Shown here: piece by piece, positions 63,211-64,000 of the stretch
How positions within the stretch are numbered: the first letter of the stretch is position 1
How the letters are laid out: every line of letters starts with the position of its first letter
Origin: Butyriboletus loyo
Lineage: Eukaryota > Basidiomycota > Agaricomycetes > Boletales > Boletaceae
Assembly (NCBI GenBank): GCA_038093515.1
Contig: JBBPSI010000038.1
Span: 101,493 to 165,492 of the forward strand
Direction of reading: 5' to 3'
Length of the DNA stretch: 64,000 bases
The notes under the pieces: generated by a model
What the model saw: only the letters and a program-made list of their open reading frames with translations
What the model was told of the DNA's origin: nothing
Database searches by the model: none
Made by a program: the position numbers and the translations under genes

Positions 63211-64000
63211 TGACCCGGAGAATTGACTTACGCGGATAAGAAGATGGAACGAGAGTTAAAGGATAAGTGAAACAGAGTGATAGAAGGCAGTACGACGACA
63301 AAAGACACGTCGCAAACGCTGACGGCGACGAGGACGATGATGGTGAAGAACGAACCAATTTTCTTTGTGTTCGTGCTGCAATTCGAACCGACACGAGGCA
63401 GCTACGCGGTCACGTGAATGGTTGTAAACCTGAGACCAGGAGCAGTTTCTTCGGCAAGCGCAGGGACAGCGCGCGTCTGGATCATTGCCACGAAAAATCC
63501 CACCGAGGCGTTCCATCGTCGGCACCACTAAGCTCGCACCGAATGGGCATTCGTCAAGCCACCCAAAAGACATCGCCGTCATTGTTCCAAGTCCCAAAAC
63601 ATTTCCGACGGTGTTCATAAGCGCGCGGCGGGCAGAGGGGCCCATCAGTGAAACGGTTGGTGGTCGGAACCAACGGCTACACTCGGTTAGCATCGGAAAC
63701 CAGCAACTGTTTTACTGATGCTGCCATGATCCTCAAGGATTGCATAGAGTATCATCCCAATATCAAGTGGATTGCCATTCTAACTCTACAAGATTTAATT
63801 TGGTGTTGGAGAGTTGAGCACCATCATTGAATGACATAGCAGCCTGAGGTGGCACCGTCCCTTTTCAACTTTCATGTCCAGTTGGTTCGGTACTCCAAAT
63901 AGTAGGCTAGTCTCCAGTACTGTTCAGCTGCATACAAGACCTTTGCTTCAACACCAGGATGTCGGGGCCATCGATGCCAGTGACGCAGAGTGATGCTATT
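63211..64000. other. Upstream of Mps1, no gene called
   Basis: This region holds the Mps1 promoter and possibly 5' untranslated sequence. A 145-codon minus-strand frame (63256-63693) and overlapping plus-strand frames are open but show no family motif. The sequence is cut by the window end. Confidence 0.45.

Overview
This window is nuclear DNA from a filamentous basidiomycete, most likely an agaricomycete. The evidence is short (about 45-75 bp) GT-AG introns with a few GC-AG ones, very intron-rich genes, tight head-to-head spacing, and fungal families such as Zn2Cys6 factors, Kre9/Knh1-like GPI proteins, Bzz1, double-psi beta-barrel secreted proteins and NACHT-ankyrin NLRs. I saw no tRNA, rRNA, CRISPR or intact transposon. 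All coding calls below are exon chains that I joined by eye on splice signals and protein-family match; outer coordinates run from start to stop and include introns.

Layout. 0.7-6.4 kb (-): a NACHT-ankyrin NLR-like gene with a 303-bp tandem ankyrin array and several frame breaks. 6.5-7.4 kb (-): a pRiA4b ORF-3-like domain protein. 7.6-16.4 kb is a housekeeping block: Prp2/DHX16-type DEAH helicase (+), RPA large subunit (-), and an unrecognised helical protein (+). 17.2-22.7 kb (+): two tandem paralogous adenylate-forming enzymes. 22.9-32.6 kb (+) is a compact same-strand run: PPPDE-thioredoxin-PUL protein, carnitine acetyltransferase, Zn2Cys6 transcription factor, CAF1/POP2 deadenylase. 32.6-36.1 kb has no gene I can support. 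36.1-39.2 kb (-): Bzz1-like F-BAR/C1/SH3 protein. 39.2-41.0 kb is gene-poor. 41.0-46 kb carries a possible small CxxC protein, a small secreted double-psi beta-barrel protein and a GPI-anchored Kre9/Knh1-like protein, separated by uninterpreted DNA.

46.9-58.0 kb is an accessory region: a cytosine-deaminase-like amidohydrolase (-), a degraded dienelactone-hydrolase-like gene (-), and a segmental duplication in which GABA/amino-acid permease + GNAT occurs twice. The upstream GNAT is only a remnant, and a second dienelactone-hydrolase remnant sits between the copies. The two permeases share a 178-bp stretch without a mismatch, suggesting recent gene conversion. 58.1-63.2 kb (-): a BTB/POZ protein and the spindle-checkpoint kinase Mps1.

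The permeases, the amidohydrolase and the acetyltransferases could serve nitrogen-compound uptake and use, but that link rests only on proximity. The most unusual items are the broken repeat-bearing NLR, the permease/GNAT/DLH duplication with conversion and decay, the PPPDE-Trx-PUL fusion with a 13-nt exon, and the cluster of GC-AG introns. I did not find a clearly new multi-gene system.
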